Shown here in pieces: positions 17,976 through 27,329 of a stretch of DNA of 64,000 nt. The position numbers and the translations under genes are program-made. The notes under the pieces are model-generated. The model was not told the origin of the DNA and ran no database searches. It saw nothing but the letters and a program-made list of their open reading frames with translations. The number at the start of each line of letters is the position of its first letter. Position 1 is the stretch's first letter. Source of the stretch: Streptomyces coacervatus (lineage in GTDB: Bacteria > Actinomycetota > Actinomycetes > Streptomycetales > Streptomycetaceae); the NCBI RefSeq assembly GCF_029223485.1, contig NZ_JARHTP010000008.1, forward strand, positions 310,001-374,000, read 5' to 3'.

Positions 17976-18821
17976 CTACAGCAGCGCAGCCCGCGGGCCG
18001 TCGGGCTGCTCCAGCCGCCGCTCCAGAATCGAGCGGGCAATCTCGGAGGACTCGTCGTCGGTGAGCCGGCGGAAGCCGTCCTCAGTGATCACGGTGACGA
18101 TCGGATAGATCCGGCGGGCGACATCGGGACCACCGGTCGCCGAGTCGTCGTCAGCCGCGTCATAGAGAGCCTGCACCACAAGAGTCGTGGCCTCGGCCTC
18201 GGACAGGTCGTCACGGAAAAGCTTCTTCATGGCACCGCGCGCAAAGATCGAGCCGGAACCCGTGCCCGCGAAGTTGTGCTCCTCGGAGCGGCCGCCCGTC
18301 ACGTCGTAGGAGAAAATACGACCCCGCTCGCGGTCCACGTCATACCCCGCGAAGAGGGGAACCACAGCCAGGCCCTGCATGGCCATGCCCAGATTGGAAC
18401 GGATCATGGTCGACAGCCGGTTCGCCTTGCCCTCCAGCGAGAGCTGCGCCCCCTCGACCTTCTCGAAGTGCTCCAGCTCCAACTGGAACAACTTGACCAT
18501 CTCCACGGCCAGGCCCGCCGCACCGGCGATACCCACCGCGGAGTACTCGTCGGCCGGGAAGACCTTCTCGATGTCCCGCTGCGCGATGACGTTGCCCATG
18601 GTGGCGCGACGGTCACCGGCGAGCACCACACCACCCGGGAACGTCACGGCCACGATCGTGGTGCCGTGCGGCGCCTCGATCACGCCCTGCGTCGGGGGCA
18701 GCTGCCGGTTGCCCGGGAGCATCTCCGGCTGGTGCTCGGACAGAAAGTCCATGAAGGACGACGACCCAGGCGTCAGGAAGGCAGCTGGTAGACGCCCGGT
18801 GCTACGAGTGTTGGCTTCCAC
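17976..18821 (-). CDS. prcB: 20S proteasome beta subunit
   Basis: Catalytic beta subunit, 281 residues. A 53-residue propeptide ends in a PHG-TTIVAV junction, so Thr54 becomes the N-terminal nucleophile after autoprocessing. The Asp and Lys of the active site lie in the downstream VVLAGDRRATMGNVIAQRD region. GTG 18821 has a GGAAGG site. Its first 49 bases overlap the end of the endonuclease VII-like gene in another frame, so the two are probably translationally coupled. It assembles with PrcA. Confidence 0.97.
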   Translation of the reverse strand: MEANTRSTGRLPAAFLTPGSSSFMDFLSEHQPEMLPGNRQLPPTQGVIEAPHGTTIVAVTFPGGVVLAGDRRATMGNVIAQRDIEKVFPADEYSAVGIAGAAGLAVEMVKLFQLELEHFEKVEGAQLSLEGKANRLSTMIRSNLGMAMQGLAVVPLFAGYDVDRERGRIFSYDVTGGRSEEHNFAGTGSGSIFARGAMKKLFRDDLSEAEATTLVVQALYDAADDDSATGGPDVARRIYPIVTVITEDGFRRLTDDESSEIARSILERRLEQPDGPRAALL

Positions 18822-19369
18822 GCGTTTCCTTCCAGGTAATCGGCAGCTCGGTTCATCGCTTCGGGGTCGTCCCTCAACAGGCCGAGGCCGGAATTGCAGT
18901 TGAAGCACAGTACGCCACGGACCCTACCCGTCTTGTGGCAGTGATCCACATGAACGGCGGGCGCCTTCAGACAGATCGCACAGAGGCCCACTTGGGAGGC
19001 GATCATCTCGTCACGCTCGGCCTCAGTCATGCCGTAATCACGCCTCAAGTGACTGACACGGGCTTCAACGGCGCGGCAAGCCTTGCAACGCGACGCCAGC
19101 CCGTCCGGGGCCGAGACTTTCCGGTGCCAATCCGAGTGCGGCTTGCTCTCGCCGCACCCCTGACAGTGCTTGTAACCCTCCGAGAGAGCACCAGGCTCAG
19201 GAACCAATCTGCCCATGGCCTGCTGCCGCTTACGGTCAGACTCCGCAGCGCAGTCACGGCAGCGGCGCTGGAGGCCGTCGAGATTGGTGCGCTTGATCGC
19301 GAACGCTGCGCGCGGCTTGGACTCCCCGCACCGCGCGCAGCGCTTCACCTCAGACTCGCCTGCCACCAC
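18773..19369 (-). CDS. Endonuclease VII-like HNH nuclease in the proteasome operon
   Basis: Protein of 198 residues resembling phage recombination endonuclease VII (His-Me finger). The nuclease part shows C..C pairs around a DHCH motif (CAICLKAPAVHVDHCHKTG, then GVLCFNCNSGLGLLRDDPE). N-terminally there are two similar zinc-knuckle units, CARCGESKPRAAF...CRDC and CQGCGESKPHSDW...CKAC, a duplication that probably binds nucleic acid. It lies between pup (39 bases upstream) and prcB (overlapping by 49 bases). Its role in a protein-degradation operon is unexplained. GTG 19369 is followed directly by a second possible GTG start. Confidence 0.88.
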   Translation of the reverse strand: MVAGESEVKRCARCGESKPRAAFAIKRTNLDGLQRRCRDCAAESDRKRQQAMGRLVPEPGALSEGYKHCQGCGESKPHSDWHRKVSAPDGLASRCKACRAVEARVSHLRRDYGMTEAERDEMIASQVGLCAICLKAPAVHVDHCHKTGRVRGVLCFNCNSGLGLLRDDPEAMNRAADYLEGNAWKPTLVAPGVYQLPS

Positions 19370-19407
19370 TCCACCCCGTCTGCCTTCGATTCGAAGGAAA
19401 AAGCGGC

Positions 19408-19626
19408 TTACTGGCCACCCTTCTGAACGAAGGAGCGCACGAAGTCCTCGGCATTCTCCTCCAAGACGTCGTCAATCTCGTCCAGGACGGAGTCCACGTC
19501 ATCGCTCAGCTTCTCGTGCCGCTCCTTGAGATCCTCGGAGCCCTGCGCCTCTGCCGCCTGCTCCTCGACCTCCTCCGTGGAGCGCGTCGCCTTCTGCTGT
19601 CCGCCGCCGGTGTCCTTGGTCGCCAT
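19408..19626 (-). CDS. pup: Prokaryotic ubiquitin-like protein Pup
   Basis: Protein tag of 72 residues, disordered and acidic, ending in GGQ. The C-terminal Gln must be deamidated to Glu by Dop before PafA can attach it to lysines. The central helical stretch DSVLDEIDDVLEENAEDFVRSFVQKGG is the part that binds the Arc/Mpa coiled coil. ATG 19626; the downstream endonuclease VII-like gene follows after 38 bases. It is separated from dop by 156 bases, which may hold the operon promoter. Confidence 0.97.
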   Translation of the reverse strand: MATKDTGGGQQKATRSTEEVEEQAAEAQGSEDLKERHEKLSDDVDSVLDEIDDVLEENAEDFVRSFVQKGGQ

Positions 19627-19782
19627 AAACCCTCACCCCGCTCGGTTCGACGTTCTTGATCAGACCCTACAAGCAGGGTCTGACATCGGCCCCGCAGTTC
19701 CTACAACGTACGGCGGCCACCTCGATGATTCCCTGCCGCCGGAAATTCCACCCTGCCCGGCGCCCCGGGCACGTATGCCCGC

Positions 19783-21294
19783 TCAGCCGCCCGACAGCAC
19801 CCTGACCAGGTCTTCCGCCGTGCGGCAGCGGTCCAGGAGTTCCTTGACGTGATTTCGCGTTCCGCGAAGCGGTTCCAGGGTTGGGACGCGCTGGAGCGAG
19901 TCCCGGCCCGGGAGGTCGAAGATCACGGAGTCCCAGGAGGCTGCCGCGACGTCGTCCGCGTACTGCTCCAGGCAGCGTCCGCGGAAGTACGCGCGTGTGT
20001 CCTCCGGCGGCTTGGTACGGGCCCGCTCGACCTCGCTCTCGTCCAGGAGGCGCTTCATGCGGCCACGGGCCGCGAGACGGTTGTAGAGGCCCTTCTCGGG
20101 GCGTACGTCGGCGTACTGGAGGTCGAGGAGGTGGAGCTTGGCGGCGTCCCAGTCGAGGCCGTCGCGGCGCCGGTAGCCCTCCATGAGTTCCTTCTTGGCG
20201 ACCCAGTCCAGTTCGCCGGCCAGGCTCATGGGGTCGTTCTCCAGGCGGTTGAGGGTGTCCTCCCAGCGGATCAGGACGTCCTTGGTCTGCTCGTCGGCAT
20301 CGGCCCCGAAGCGCTCCTCCACGTATTTGCGGGAGAGTTCGAAGTACTCCATCTGGAGTTGGACCGCGGTGAGTGTGCGGCCGCTGCGGAGGGTGACCAG
20401 GCGCTTGAGTGTCGGGTCGTGGGAGACCTGGTGGAGGGTGCGGACGGGCTGGTCCACGGCCAGGTCGACGGCGATGAAGCCGTCTTCGATCATGGACAGG
20501 ACGAGCGCCGTCGTGCCCAGCTTGAGGTACGTCGAGATCTCCGAGAGATTCGCGTCGCCGATGATCACATGCAGGCGGCGGTACTTCTCGGCGTCGGCAT
20601 GCGGCTCGTCACGGGTGTTGATGATCGGGCGCTTCAGCGTGGTTTCGAGGCCGACCTCCACCTCGAAGTAGTCGGCGCGCTGGCTGAGCTGGAAGCCGTG
20701 TTCGTGTCCGTCCTGGCCGATGCCGACGCGGCCGGCTCCGGTGACGACCTGGCGGGAGACGAAGAAGGGTGTGAGGTGGCGCACGATGTCGGAGAAGGGG
20801 GTTTCCCGCTTCATCAGGTAGTTCTCGTGCGTGCCGTAGGAGGCGCCCTTGTTGTCGGTGTTGTTCTTGTAGAGGTGGATCGGCTGGGCTCCGGGGAGCG
20901 CGGCCGCCCGCTCCGCGGCCTCCGCCATGATGCGCTCGCCGGCCTTGTCCCAGAGGACGGCGTCGCGCGGATTGGTGACCTCTGGAGCGCTGTACTCGGG
21001 GTGTGCATGGTCGACGTAGAGTCGTGCGCCGTTGGTGAGGATGACGTTGGCGAGGCCGATGTCCTCGTCGGTGAGCTGGCTGGCGTCGGCGGCCTCGCGG
21101 GCGAGGTCGAAGCCTCGCGCGTCCCGCAGCGGGTTCTCCTCCTCGAAGTCCCAGCGGGCCCGGCGGGCCCGGTGCATCGCCGCCGCGTAGGCGTTGACGA
21201 TCTGGGACGAGGTGAGCATGGCATTGGCGTTGGGGTGGCCGGGGACGGAGATGCCGTACTCCGTCTCGATGCCCATTACTCGCCGTACGGTCAT
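19783..21294 (-). CDS. dop: Deamidase/depupylase Dop
   Basis: Glutamine-synthetase-like enzyme of 503 residues that deamidates the C-terminal Gln of Pup and also removes Pup from substrates. The start MTVRRVMGIETEYGIS has the metal-binding ETE motif. The Dop-specific loop (about residues 35-80, SSQIVNAYAAAMHRARRARWDFEEENPL...) that is absent from PafA is present. The NTRDEPHADAEKYRRLHVI stretch is shared with PafA. It is the first gene before pup in the proteasome cluster, and a strong terminator (21496-21530) separates it from arc. Confidence 0.96.
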   Translation of the reverse strand: MTVRRVMGIETEYGISVPGHPNANAMLTSSQIVNAYAAAMHRARRARWDFEEENPLRDARGFDLAREAADASQLTDEDIGLANVILTNGARLYVDHAHPEYSAPEVTNPRDAVLWDKAGERIMAEAAERAAALPGAQPIHLYKNNTDNKGASYGTHENYLMKRETPFSDIVRHLTPFFVSRQVVTGAGRVGIGQDGHEHGFQLSQRADYFEVEVGLETTLKRPIINTRDEPHADAEKYRRLHVIIGDANLSEISTYLKLGTTALVLSMIEDGFIAVDLAVDQPVRTLHQVSHDPTLKRLVTLRSGRTLTAVQLQMEYFELSRKYVEERFGADADEQTKDVLIRWEDTLNRLENDPMSLAGELDWVAKKELMEGYRRRDGLDWDAAKLHLLDLQYADVRPEKGLYNRLAARGRMKRLLDESEVERARTKPPEDTRAYFRGRCLEQYADDVAAASWDSVIFDLPGRDSLQRVPTLEPLRGTRNHVKELLDRCRTAEDLVRVLSGG

Positions 21295-21495
21295 GCGGCC
21301 CTCCTTGCCCGGCGGCGCCCTCGGTCGGGGACGCTGCTCAAGTACCGCTGGCGCTCCGGTGCGTGTGCGGTGCCCGTCCCCGCACTGCGCGACTCGGCGG
21401 TACCGAAGAGCCTAGAACGGCTTTGCGCTGGTGGGGAGATCATTTGCGTCATTGCCTTGCGCGCCTCTTGTTGCGGTCTTGGCCTGAAAAACAGT

Positions 21496-21530
21496 CGGCT
21501 GCGGGTACCCGGTGAGGGCACCCGCAGCCG
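21496..21530 (-). terminator. Terminator after arc
   Basis: A perfect 11-bp stem (CGGCTGCGGGT and complement) with a 13-base loop, 10 bases after the arc stop. It divides arc from dop, so dop has its own promoter in 21295-21495. Confidence 0.8.
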
Positions 21531-21539
21531 CCCTGTCTT

Positions 21540-23306
21540 TTACAGGTACTGACCGGTGTTCGCCACCGTGTCGATGGAGCGTCCGGTGTCGGCGCCCTGC
21601 TTTCCGGTGATGAGGGTGCGGATGTAGACGATCCGTTCGCCCTTCTTTCCGGAGATTCGGGCCCAGTCGTCCGGGTTGGTGGTGTTGGGGAGGTCCTCGT
21701 TCTCCTTGAACTCGTCCACGCATGCCTGGAGGAGGTGGGAGACGCGGAGGCCCTTGGCGTTGTGGTCGAGGAAGTCCTTGATCGCCATCTTCTTTGCGCG
21801 GCCGACGATGTTCTCGATCATGGCGCCGGAGTTGAAGTCCTTGAAGTAGAGGACTTCCTTGTCACCGTTGGCGTAGGTGACCTCCAGGAAGCGGTTCTCC
21901 TCGGATTCCGCGTACATGTGCTCGACGGCCGTCTGGATCATGCTCTCGACGGTGGTCGTCTTGCTGCCGCCGTGCTCGCCGACGTCGTCGGCGTGCAGCG
22001 GGAGGCGCTCGGTGAGGTACTTGCCGAAGATGTCCTTGGCGGCCTCGGCGTCGGGACGCTCGATCTTGATCTTCACGTCCAGGCGGCCGGGGCGCAGGAT
22101 GGCCGGGTCGATCATGTCCTCGCGGTTGGAGGCGCCGATCACGACCACGTTCTGCAGGCCTTCGACACCGTCGATCTCGGCGAGCAGCTGGGGGACGATG
22201 GTGTTCTCCACGTCCGAGCTGACGCCGGAGCCGCGGGTGCGGAAGAGGGATTCCATCTCGTCGAAGAAGACGATGACGGGTGTGCCCTCGCTGGCCTTCT
22301 CACGAGCACGCTGGAAGACGAGGCGGATCTGCCGCTCGGTCTCGCCGACGTACTTGTTGAGGAGCTCGGGGCCCTTGATGTTGAGGAAGAAGCTCTTGCC
22401 GGCGGCCTGGCCGGTGACCTCGGCGACCTTCTTGGCCAGCGAGTTGGCGACGGCCTTGGCGATCAGCGTCTTTCCGCATCCGGGGGGTCCGTAGAGCAGG
22501 ACGCCCTTGGGCGGGCGCAGTTCGTGCTCCTTGAACAGATCCGGGTAGAGGTACGGCAGCTCGACCGCGTCGCGGATGGCCTCGATCTGGCCGCCGAGTC
22601 CGCCGATCTGCTCGTAGCCGATGTCGGGGACCTCTTCGAGGACGAGTTCCTCGACCTCGCTCTTGGGAACGATCTCGTAGACATAGCCGGATCGGGGTTC
22701 GAGCAGGAGGGCGTCGCCGGGGCGGATGTTGACGTCCAGCAGTGGCTCGGCGAGCCGTACCACCCGCTCCTCGTCGGTGTGCCCGAGGACCAGGGCGCGT
22801 TCGCCGTCCTCGAGGATCTCCTTGAGGGTGACGATGTCCCCGACTCGCTCGTACTCCATGGCCTCGACCACGTTGAGCGCTTCGTTGAGCATCACTTCCT
22901 GGCCGCGCCGGAGCTCTTCGAGGTCGACGCTGGGGCTGACGTTCACCCGGAGCTTGCGGCCGCCGGTGAAGATGTCGGCGGTGCCGTCCTCGTTCGCTGT
23001 GAGGAAGACTCCGAAGCCGGCCGGTGGCTGTGCGAGCCGGTCGACCTCTTCCTTGAGGGCCACGATCTGGTCGCGGGCCTCACGGAGCGTGTTGGCGAGT
23101 CGCTCGTTCTGGGCGGACACGCCGGCCAGATTGGTCTGCAGCTCGACGATCCGCTCTTCGAGAATCCTCGTGTGTCGCGGAGAGTCGGCGAGCTTGCGTC
23201 GCAGGACGGCGATCTCCTGCTCAAGGTAGGCAATCTGCCCGGCCGGGTCGTCGGACCCTCGTCCCGGGCGGATGCCGCGGTTCATGTCGTCGTCGTGGGC
23301 TGCCAC
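21540..23306 (-). CDS. arc: Proteasome-associated AAA+ ATPase Arc/Mpa
   Basis: Hexameric unfoldase of 588 residues that feeds pupylated proteins to the 20S core. In order: an N-terminal coiled coil (about 20-80, binds Pup), OB-fold interdomain, AAA module with Walker A GPPGCGKT, Walker B VIVFFDEMES and the sensor ASNREDMIDPAILRPGR. The C-terminal GQYL, with its penultimate Tyr, docks the proteasome alpha ring. GTG 23306 (VAAHDDDMNRG) is the conserved start and has a GGAGG site; a TTG 18 bases upstream overlaps that site and was rejected. Confidence 0.96.
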   Translation of the reverse strand: MAAHDDDMNRGIRPGRGSDDPAGQIAYLEQEIAVLRRKLADSPRHTRILEERIVELQTNLAGVSAQNERLANTLREARDQIVALKEEVDRLAQPPAGFGVFLTANEDGTADIFTGGRKLRVNVSPSVDLEELRRGQEVMLNEALNVVEAMEYERVGDIVTLKEILEDGERALVLGHTDEERVVRLAEPLLDVNIRPGDALLLEPRSGYVYEIVPKSEVEELVLEEVPDIGYEQIGGLGGQIEAIRDAVELPYLYPDLFKEHELRPPKGVLLYGPPGCGKTLIAKAVANSLAKKVAEVTGQAAGKSFFLNIKGPELLNKYVGETERQIRLVFQRAREKASEGTPVIVFFDEMESLFRTRGSGVSSDVENTIVPQLLAEIDGVEGLQNVVVIGASNREDMIDPAILRPGRLDVKIKIERPDAEAAKDIFGKYLTERLPLHADDVGEHGGSKTTTVESMIQTAVEHMYAESEENRFLEVTYANGDKEVLYFKDFNSGAMIENIVGRAKKMAIKDFLDHNAKGLRVSHLLQACVDEFKENEDLPNTTNPDDWARISGKKGERIVYIRTLITGKQGADTGRSIDTVANTGQYL

Positions 23307-23551
23307 GGTCCTCACCTCCTCCAAGGGGAGCTGGACGCTTCCAGACCCTACCTGGGTGGGTGTCGATTGAAACCCCTAGATCACAAAGACTGTCGAGGTG
23401 TGTCCGATCTTCACCCTTGCGCTCTCCCTCACGCCAGGGGAATACCCACCGAACATGATTGGGAAGCCGCCGGAGGTAGGGTCGAAGTGTTCAACACCCG
23501 TCAGAGCTGGCCGGATTCCCGGTTCGGCTCGGCATCTCTACGGCAGGAGAC

Positions 23552-23857
23552 ATGAGCGTGCAGCAGGAGGCCGCGGTCGGCGGCGAGGCGCTGGAGGTCT
23601 GGATCGACCAGGACCTGTGCACCGGCGACGGCATCTGCGCCCAGTACGCGCCGGAGGTGTTCGAGCTGGACATCGACGGGCTGGCCTATGTGAAGGGCTC
23701 GGACGACGAGCTGTTGCAGGCCAAGGGCGCCGCAACGCCCGTTCCGCTGCCGCTTCTCACGGATGTGGTGGACTCGGTGAAGGAGTGTCCGGGCGAGTGC
23801 ATCCATGTACGGCGGGTTTCGGACAGCGTCGAGGTGTACGGCCCGGACGCGGAGTGA
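23552..23857 (+). CDS. Single-cluster ferredoxin
   Basis: Small electron carrier of 101 residues. The cluster-binding motif is CTGDGIC (C-x5-C, with Asp at the position of the second Cys of a classical CxxCxxC), followed by CPGECI near residue 76. This pattern fits a [3Fe-4S] or Asp-liganded cluster as in many actinobacterial ferredoxins. An additional acidic N-terminus (LEVWIDQDL) and C-terminus are present. It is divergent from arc across 245 bases, and there is no P450 or reductase next to it, so the partner is unknown. ATG 23552 follows a GCAGGAGAC site. Confidence 0.85.
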   Translation: MSVQQEAAVGGEALEVWIDQDLCTGDGICAQYAPEVFELDIDGLAYVKGSDDELLQAKGAATPVPLPLLTDVVDSVKECPGECIHVRRVSDSVEVYGPDAE

Positions 23858-23915
23858 CCTGCCGGGCGCTGTCTGTTACTGCTGTCTGATATCTCACACG
23901 CTTGGGTTGCATGGG

Positions 23916-24491
23916 TCAGACGGTGTGCGCTCCGGCGGGCTTCGAGCGCATGAACGCGCCGTTCTTCCACTGCCACTTCGCGCTGTCCGTGGTGTCCGGG
24001 CAGCAGCGGGGGACGTCGTTCGTGGAGTAGCCGAGGAGTGTGGCGAGGACGGCTCCGTCGCGTACGGCGAAGTCACTGACCGTGTCGCCGGTCTTGGGGT
24101 CGAGCAGGGTGGCGACCACGCGGGGTTTGTCGCTGCCCGTCGCGTGGGTGATGACGTAGACGCCGTCGGGCGGGGTGCCCATGGGGGCGTCGCAGTGGAC
24201 CACGGCCACGGTTTCCGGGTTTCCGTCGCCGTCGAGGTCGCCGGTGGCCTTCTTCTGGACGACTGCCTTGACCGGGCCGCAGGTGATCGGGAAGTCGACG
24301 CCTGTGGTGCTGGGTGCGGTCGCCGGGTGGGTGGTCTTGTGGTGGGGGTCGGCTGCCTGGGCCGCTGTCGCCGGGTTGGGTTGCAGGAGCGAGGAGAGGG
24401 CCATCACGCCCGCGACGGCTGTTGCGGTGGCGACCCAGTGGATCGGGCGGGTGTGCGTGTGTGCCAGTTCCGGGACGGCGGATTGCTGCAC
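23916..24491 (-). CDS. Membrane-anchored or secreted protein of unknown function
   Basis: Protein of 191 residues from GTG 24491. It has one hydrophobic segment (WVATATAVAGVMALSSLL, about 20-37) that may be a signal anchor or cleavable signal. A His/Thr-rich linker follows, then an extracellular domain containing DLDGDGNPETVAVVHC, a calcium-loop-like FG-GAP/VCBS type motif, and further Cys residues (CGP, CCPD). No enzymatic residues are recognisable. It is convergent with the ferredoxin gene. An extra 20 codons upstream of the chosen start are Pro-rich and lack a ribosome-binding site. Confidence 0.65.
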   Translation of the reverse strand: MQQSAVPELAHTHTRPIHWVATATAVAGVMALSSLLQPNPATAAQAADPHHKTTHPATAPSTTGVDFPITCGPVKAVVQKKATGDLDGDGNPETVAVVHCDAPMGTPPDGVYVITHATGSDKPRVVATLLDPKTGDTVSDFAVRDGAVLATLLGYSTNDVPRCCPDTTDSAKWQWKNGAFMRSKPAGAHTV

Positions 24492-24640
24492 TAGGAGCGT
24501 CTCCTGTGAGGGCTGTGCCGGTGGGGGTGGGGGTGGCCTGCATCGTGCCACACGTCACAGTGCGGGGGAACGGCGGGGTGTTCGGTTCCTCGAATGGGCC
24601 GTGCCGGGTTTGTTCGGTTTGTGGCGTGGTGTCAACAGAA

Positions 24641-24692
24641 GGGCGCTGCGGCCGAGTTGCGGACGATGTCCGGGAACTCGGCGGCAGCGCCC
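24641..24692 (-). terminator. Terminator after trmI
   Basis: An 8-bp outer stem (GGGCGCTG/CAGCGCCC), a CGG/CGG internal loop and a 7-bp inner stem (CCGAGTT/AACTCGG), 26 bases after the trmI stop. Confidence 0.75.
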
Positions 24693-24717
24693 GTTCGTTG
24701 GTGCGGCACGGACCGCC

Positions 24718-25620
24718 CTAGCGACCGGTGCCTCCGTCGGCGTTGGGGCCGGCGTAGTCCTCGCCGTAGGCGCCCTTGGCGGGGCGGCGGCGGCGCATGG
24801 GCGGCTCGACGCCGTCGGCGAGGCGGCGGGCGGTGAGGAGGAAGCCGGTGTGGCCGATCATGCGGTGGTCGGGGCGGACGGCGAGGCCCTCGATGTGCCA
24901 GTTGCGGATCATCGTCTCCCAGGCGGTCGGCTCGTTGAAGGAGCCGATCTCGCGGATGGACTCGACGGTCCGGGCGAGCTGGGTGGTGGTGGCGACGTAG
25001 CAGCAGAGGATGCCTCCGGGGACGAGCGCCTTGGAGACGGCCTCCAGGCACTCCCAGGGGGCGAGCATGTCGAGGATGACGCGGTCGACGTCGGTGTCGG
25101 ACAGGTTGTCCTGGAGGTCGCCGACGGTGAGCTGCCAGGCGGGGTGCGGGCCGCCGAAGTAGCGCTCGACGTTCTGCTGGGCGATCTCGGCGAAGTCCTC
25201 GCGGCGCTCGTAGCTGTGCAGCATGCCCTGGTCGCCGATGGCGCGCAGCAGGAAGCTGCTGAGCGAGCCGGAGCCGACGCCGGCCTCGACGACGCGGGCG
25301 CCGGGGAAGATGTCGGCGAAGGCGAGGATCTGCCCGGCGTCCTTGGGGTAGACGACGGCTGCCCCGCGGGGCATGGACAGGACGTAGTCGGGGAGCAGGG
25401 GGCGCAGCGCGAGGTAGGCGACGTTCCCGGTGGTGCGGACAACGCTGCCCTCGGGAGCGCCGATCAGTTCGTCGTGCGGGAAGGAACCCTTGTGGGTGTG
25501 GAAGTTCTTCCCGGCCTCGAGCGTGAACGTGTAGTGGCGGCCCTTGGGGTCGGTCAGCTGAACCTGGTCCCCGACCTTGAAGGGCCCGCGCCTGCGGGCG
25601 GCACCGGTCGGTTCGGACAT
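24718..25620 (-). CDS. trmI: tRNA (adenine(58)-N1)-methyltransferase TrmI
   Basis: SAM-dependent methyltransferase of 300 residues that forms m1A58 in the T-loop of tRNA. It has the TrmI N-terminal beta domain (FKVGDQVQLTDPKGRHYTFTLE), the SAM motif VVEAGVGSGSLSSFLLRA, and DRVILDMLAPWECL with the catalytic Asp. The tail is basic and glycine-rich. ATG 25620; the M50 protease gene lies 38 bases upstream on the same strand, so the two are likely one operon. Linkage to the proteasome locus is common in actinobacteria. Confidence 0.93.
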   Translation of the reverse strand: MSEPTGAARRRGPFKVGDQVQLTDPKGRHYTFTLEAGKNFHTHKGSFPHDELIGAPEGSVVRTTGNVAYLALRPLLPDYVLSMPRGAAVVYPKDAGQILAFADIFPGARVVEAGVGSGSLSSFLLRAIGDQGMLHSYERREDFAEIAQQNVERYFGGPHPAWQLTVGDLQDNLSDTDVDRVILDMLAPWECLEAVSKALVPGGILCCYVATTTQLARTVESIREIGSFNEPTAWETMIRNWHIEGLAVRPDHRMIGHTGFLLTARRLADGVEPPMRRRRPAKGAYGEDYAGPNADGGTGR

Positions 25621-25658
25621 GTGAACAGCCTACCGGGGTTTGTGGAGGCCGCCGACCA

Positions 25659-27155
25659 CTAGGACGGTCTGGCCATGGCCTTCACAAAGGCGCGTTCCAC
25701 GTCCGCGGCGGACAGGACGCCGAAGATCTCGCCGGTCTCCTCGACCACCAGGTATTCGGTGGCCGGGGTGGCCCGCAGGACGTCGAGGAGGTCCTCGCCG
25801 GCCAGTTCCGCGGAGATGCGCATGCCGTCGGTGAGGTCCTGGGCGAGGCCGCTGACGGCGACCCAGGGGCGGCGGTGTTCCGGTACGCCGACGATGGCGG
25901 CCTCGCGGACGAGGGAGAGGGGGTTGCCCTCGGGGTCGACGACGACGAGGGCGCGCGCGCCGGCGGCGTTGGCGCGGCGCAGCGCCTCGGAGAGCGGGGT
26001 GTCGGTCTCGACGGGGACTGCGCGGCGGGTGAGGTTGCGGGCGCGCAGTTCGGGGAGGTGTTCGCGCAGCCGGGCCATGCGGAGGCTGTTGCCGGCGCCG
26101 GTCCAGATGATGGCGGCGAGGATCGCGGCGAGCAGGGCGTCGGTGACGGTGTCCATGCCGACGCTGTCCTCGGCGGTGGTGCCGAGGGCGCCGGACTGGG
26201 TGAGCAGGGGGAGGCCGATCAGGACGGAGACGGCGAGGGCACGGCCGACCCAGGCGGCGGCGATGGTGCCGCTCATCGGGCGGCCGGTGATCTTCCAGAC
26301 GACGGCGCGGAGCATGCGGCCGCCGTCGAGGGGCAGGCCGGGCAGGAGGTTGAAGGCGGCCACGATGAGGTTGGAGATCATCAGGCCGGCCAGCAGGACA
26401 CCGGGGACGGTGCCGGGCTCCACGGGCTGCATGGCGACGTAGAAGAGGCCTGCGAGGACGAGGGAGAGGAGTGGGCCTACGAAGGCCAGGACGAACTCGC
26501 GGCCGGGGGTCTCGGCCTCCTTCTCGATCTCGGAGACGCCGCCGAAGAACTGGAGCTGGATGCGGCGGACCGGGAGCTTGAAGCGCAGGGCCGCGACCGT
26601 GTGGGCCAGTTCGTGGACCAGGACCGAGGCGTAGAAGGCGACGGCGAAGAAGAGGGAGACGAGGTAGCGGGCGGCACCGAGTTCGGGCAGGACGCGGTCG
26701 AGCTGGCCGCCGAAGACCCAGGTGATCAGGGCGGCGACGAGGAACCAGCTGGGTGCGACGTACACGGGCACGCCGAAGGGGCGGCCCATGAGGAGGCCGC
26801 CACCGGGTTCGCGGGGGCGTTTGGGCGGACGGTTCCTGGCGGTGCCGGAGTGGGCGAGAGTGCGGTCCTCCGCCGGGTCTTTCCCTGCGGGGCTGTCGGC
26901 GGGGCTCGCGTCCGGGTCGGCGTTGTGGGGCGTGGCCGCTCCGGCCGCTTCGTCTTCGGTGGGCTTGCTGTCGCGGTCGCCGGAGGTCGGAGTGTCCGTG
27001 CCGTGGTCCGGCGCGGGCTTGTCCTGGGCGGCCTTCGTGGGCTGTCCGTCGGCCGGGGTGGGTTCGGGGGCGGCCGGGGCCGCAGACCCTGCGTGGTGCT
27101 CGGCCGGCTCGTCGGTGCCGGACCGCGGCTGCCCGCTCCCGCCGCTCTCGTCCAC
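25659..27155 (-). CDS. M50-family intramembrane metalloprotease with CBS domains
   Basis: Site-2-protease-like membrane protein of 498 residues. A long disordered N-terminal tail (about 1-120, rich in Ala, Pro, Asp) is followed by a multi-helix region with the zinc motif HELAHT and the second metal motif NLLPGLPLDGG. It ends with two CBS domains (about 375-495, ...VPVETDTPLSEALRRANAAGARALVVVDPEGNPLSL). It resembles the Rip3 type, presumably cutting a regulatory membrane protein in response to an adenosyl ligand; the substrate is unknown. It lies directly upstream of trmI. Confidence 0.9.
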   Translation of the reverse strand: MDESGGSGQPRSGTDEPAEHHAGSAAPAAPEPTPADGQPTKAAQDKPAPDHGTDTPTSGDRDSKPTEDEAAGAATPHNADPDASPADSPAGKDPAEDRTLAHSGTARNRPPKRPREPGGGLLMGRPFGVPVYVAPSWFLVAALITWVFGGQLDRVLPELGAARYLVSLFFAVAFYASVLVHELAHTVAALRFKLPVRRIQLQFFGGVSEIEKEAETPGREFVLAFVGPLLSLVLAGLFYVAMQPVEPGTVPGVLLAGLMISNLIVAAFNLLPGLPLDGGRMLRAVVWKITGRPMSGTIAAAWVGRALAVSVLIGLPLLTQSGALGTTAEDSVGMDTVTDALLAAILAAIIWTGAGNSLRMARLREHLPELRARNLTRRAVPVETDTPLSEALRRANAAGARALVVVDPEGNPLSLVREAAIVGVPEHRRPWVAVSGLAQDLTDGMRISAELAGEDLLDVLRATPATEYLVVEETGEIFGVLSAADVERAFVKAMARPS

Positions 27156-27329
27156 GATGTCCCCTCGTTCGAAGCGTCCTCCGCGCCTGCCGGGCGGAAG
27201 GGTCTCGGGTCGATGGTATGCGGCCGTCGCGACGCGTTCCGCCCCGGCACCCCCTGTGTTTCCCCAGGCGTCGCAGCTGTCACGGCCGCGGCCGGGTCAC
27301 TGTCAGTGGCGGGCCGTAAGGTCTGTGGC

